From: Geomonas azotofigens
GTDB lineage: Bacteria; Desulfobacterota; Desulfuromonadia; Geobacterales; Geobacteraceae
Reading direction: 5' to 3'
DNA length: 64,000 nt
NCBI RefSeq assembly: GCF_018919395.1
Contig: NZ_JAHLME010000004.1
Location: 62,001 to 126,000, forward strand
The translations under genes and the position numbers were made by a program. The notes beneath the pieces are model-generated. The model did no database searches. It saw only the letters and a list, made by a program, of their open reading frames with translations, and was not told where the DNA came from. Below are positions 63,779 to 64,000 of this stretch, piece after piece (within the stretch, counting starts at the first letter, position 1; each line of letters begins with the position of its first letter).

Positions 63779-64000
63779 GTGAACAATTTCATTTTCAGCA
63801 TTCCCACCACCGCTTACTTCGGAAAAGGGCAAATTGAGATCCTCGGCGAGACCATCAAGACCCATGGTGGCTCAAAGGTGCTGTTGGCGTATGGCGGCGG
63901 GAGCATCAGGCAAAACGGCATCTACGAGGCGATCCTCCAGCAGTTTCGCAAAGCCGGTCTCGCCCATGTGGAGTTGAGCGGGATTCAGCCGAACCCGCGG
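63779..64000 (+). CDS. iron-containing alcohol dehydrogenase, N-terminal part only
   Basis: The frame is open from GTG 63779 (CAGGAG upstream) to the window end, giving 74 residues. The N-terminus NNFIFSIPTTAYFGKGQIEIL and LLAYGGGSIRQNGIYEAIL match NADPH-dependent butanol/aldehyde dehydrogenases of the YqhD/BDH group. The metal ligands lie beyond the window. It is the third oxidoreductase of the presumed operon. Confidence 0.82.
   Translation, partial: MNNFIFSIPTTAYFGKGQIEILGETIKTHGGSKVLLAYGGGSIRQNGIYEAILQQFRKAGLAHVELSGIQPNPR

Overview
The window is high-GC bacterial chromosome that reads as a member of the Geobacteraceae (Geobacter/Geomonas/Citrifermentans group). Evidence for this: a chemotaxis receptor with a c-type haem CXXCH motif in its sensor domain, an acetyl-CoA hydrolase/transferase-family gene of the succinyl:acetate CoA-transferase type, several PAS/GGDEF signalling proteins, a lexA-imuB-dnaE2 mutagenesis cassette, and a complete dcw cluster that starts with mraZ. 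The assignment is inference from gene content; no database search was possible. No CRISPR array, insertion sequence, prophage or rRNA operon was seen.

Layout. 1-8.6 kb: a truncated PAS/GGDEF gene, a flavin disulfide reductase paired with a TVP38-type membrane protein, a pdhA-pdhB-pdhC operon, and a convergent amino-acid dehydrogenase. 8.8-18.9 kb: rhomboid protease, upp-uraA (uracil salvage), bacterioferritin and a lone PAS protein that share one terminator, a haem-c chemotaxis receptor, the acetate CoA-transferase, and xerC next to a tandem repeat. 18.9-30.6 kb: DUF362 ferredoxin protein, a probable 24-residue micropeptide gene, a LysM lytic transglycosylase, a TPR membrane protein, typA, a BamD-like lipoprotein, a REC-PAS-GGDEF regulator, an RlmL-like rRNA methyltransferase, a CAT-anticodon tRNA, a Nif3-family protein and a coiled-coil zinc-ribbon protein. 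30.6-32.1 kb: RNase P RNA, an intergenic inverted-repeat element, a YkgJ-type cysteine-cluster protein and an unknown 108-aa protein.

32.3-50.7 kb: the division and cell-wall cluster mraZ-rsmH-ftsL-ftsI-murE-murF-mraY-murD-ftsW-murG-murC-murB-ddl-ftsQ-ftsA-ftsZ. It has a strong promoter, a three-repeat MraZ-type operator at the front and a terminator after ftsZ. These genes make lipid II, flip or polymerise it at the septum, and build the FtsA/FtsZ ring.

50.8-58.1 kb: a GAF histidine kinase, then on the minus strand lexA-imuB-dnaE2, a damage-inducible translesion cassette. The dnaE2 reading frame carries an in-frame palindromic element. 58.3-64 kb: an accessory region with a truncated AraC gene, an Old Yellow Enzyme reductase, a 4Fe-4S protein, a TetR repressor flanked by matching operators, an aldo/keto reductase, a short-chain dehydrogenase and the start of an iron-type alcohol dehydrogenase. 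Together these look like an electrophile/carbonyl reduction locus.

The observations most worth following up are the palindromic element inside dnaE2, the stand-alone 24-aa gene at 20137, the TetR operators around the OYE/4Fe-4S genes, the 10-bp-phased MraZ operator, and the candidate sigma-28 promoter and FNR-like site in front of the haem receptor.
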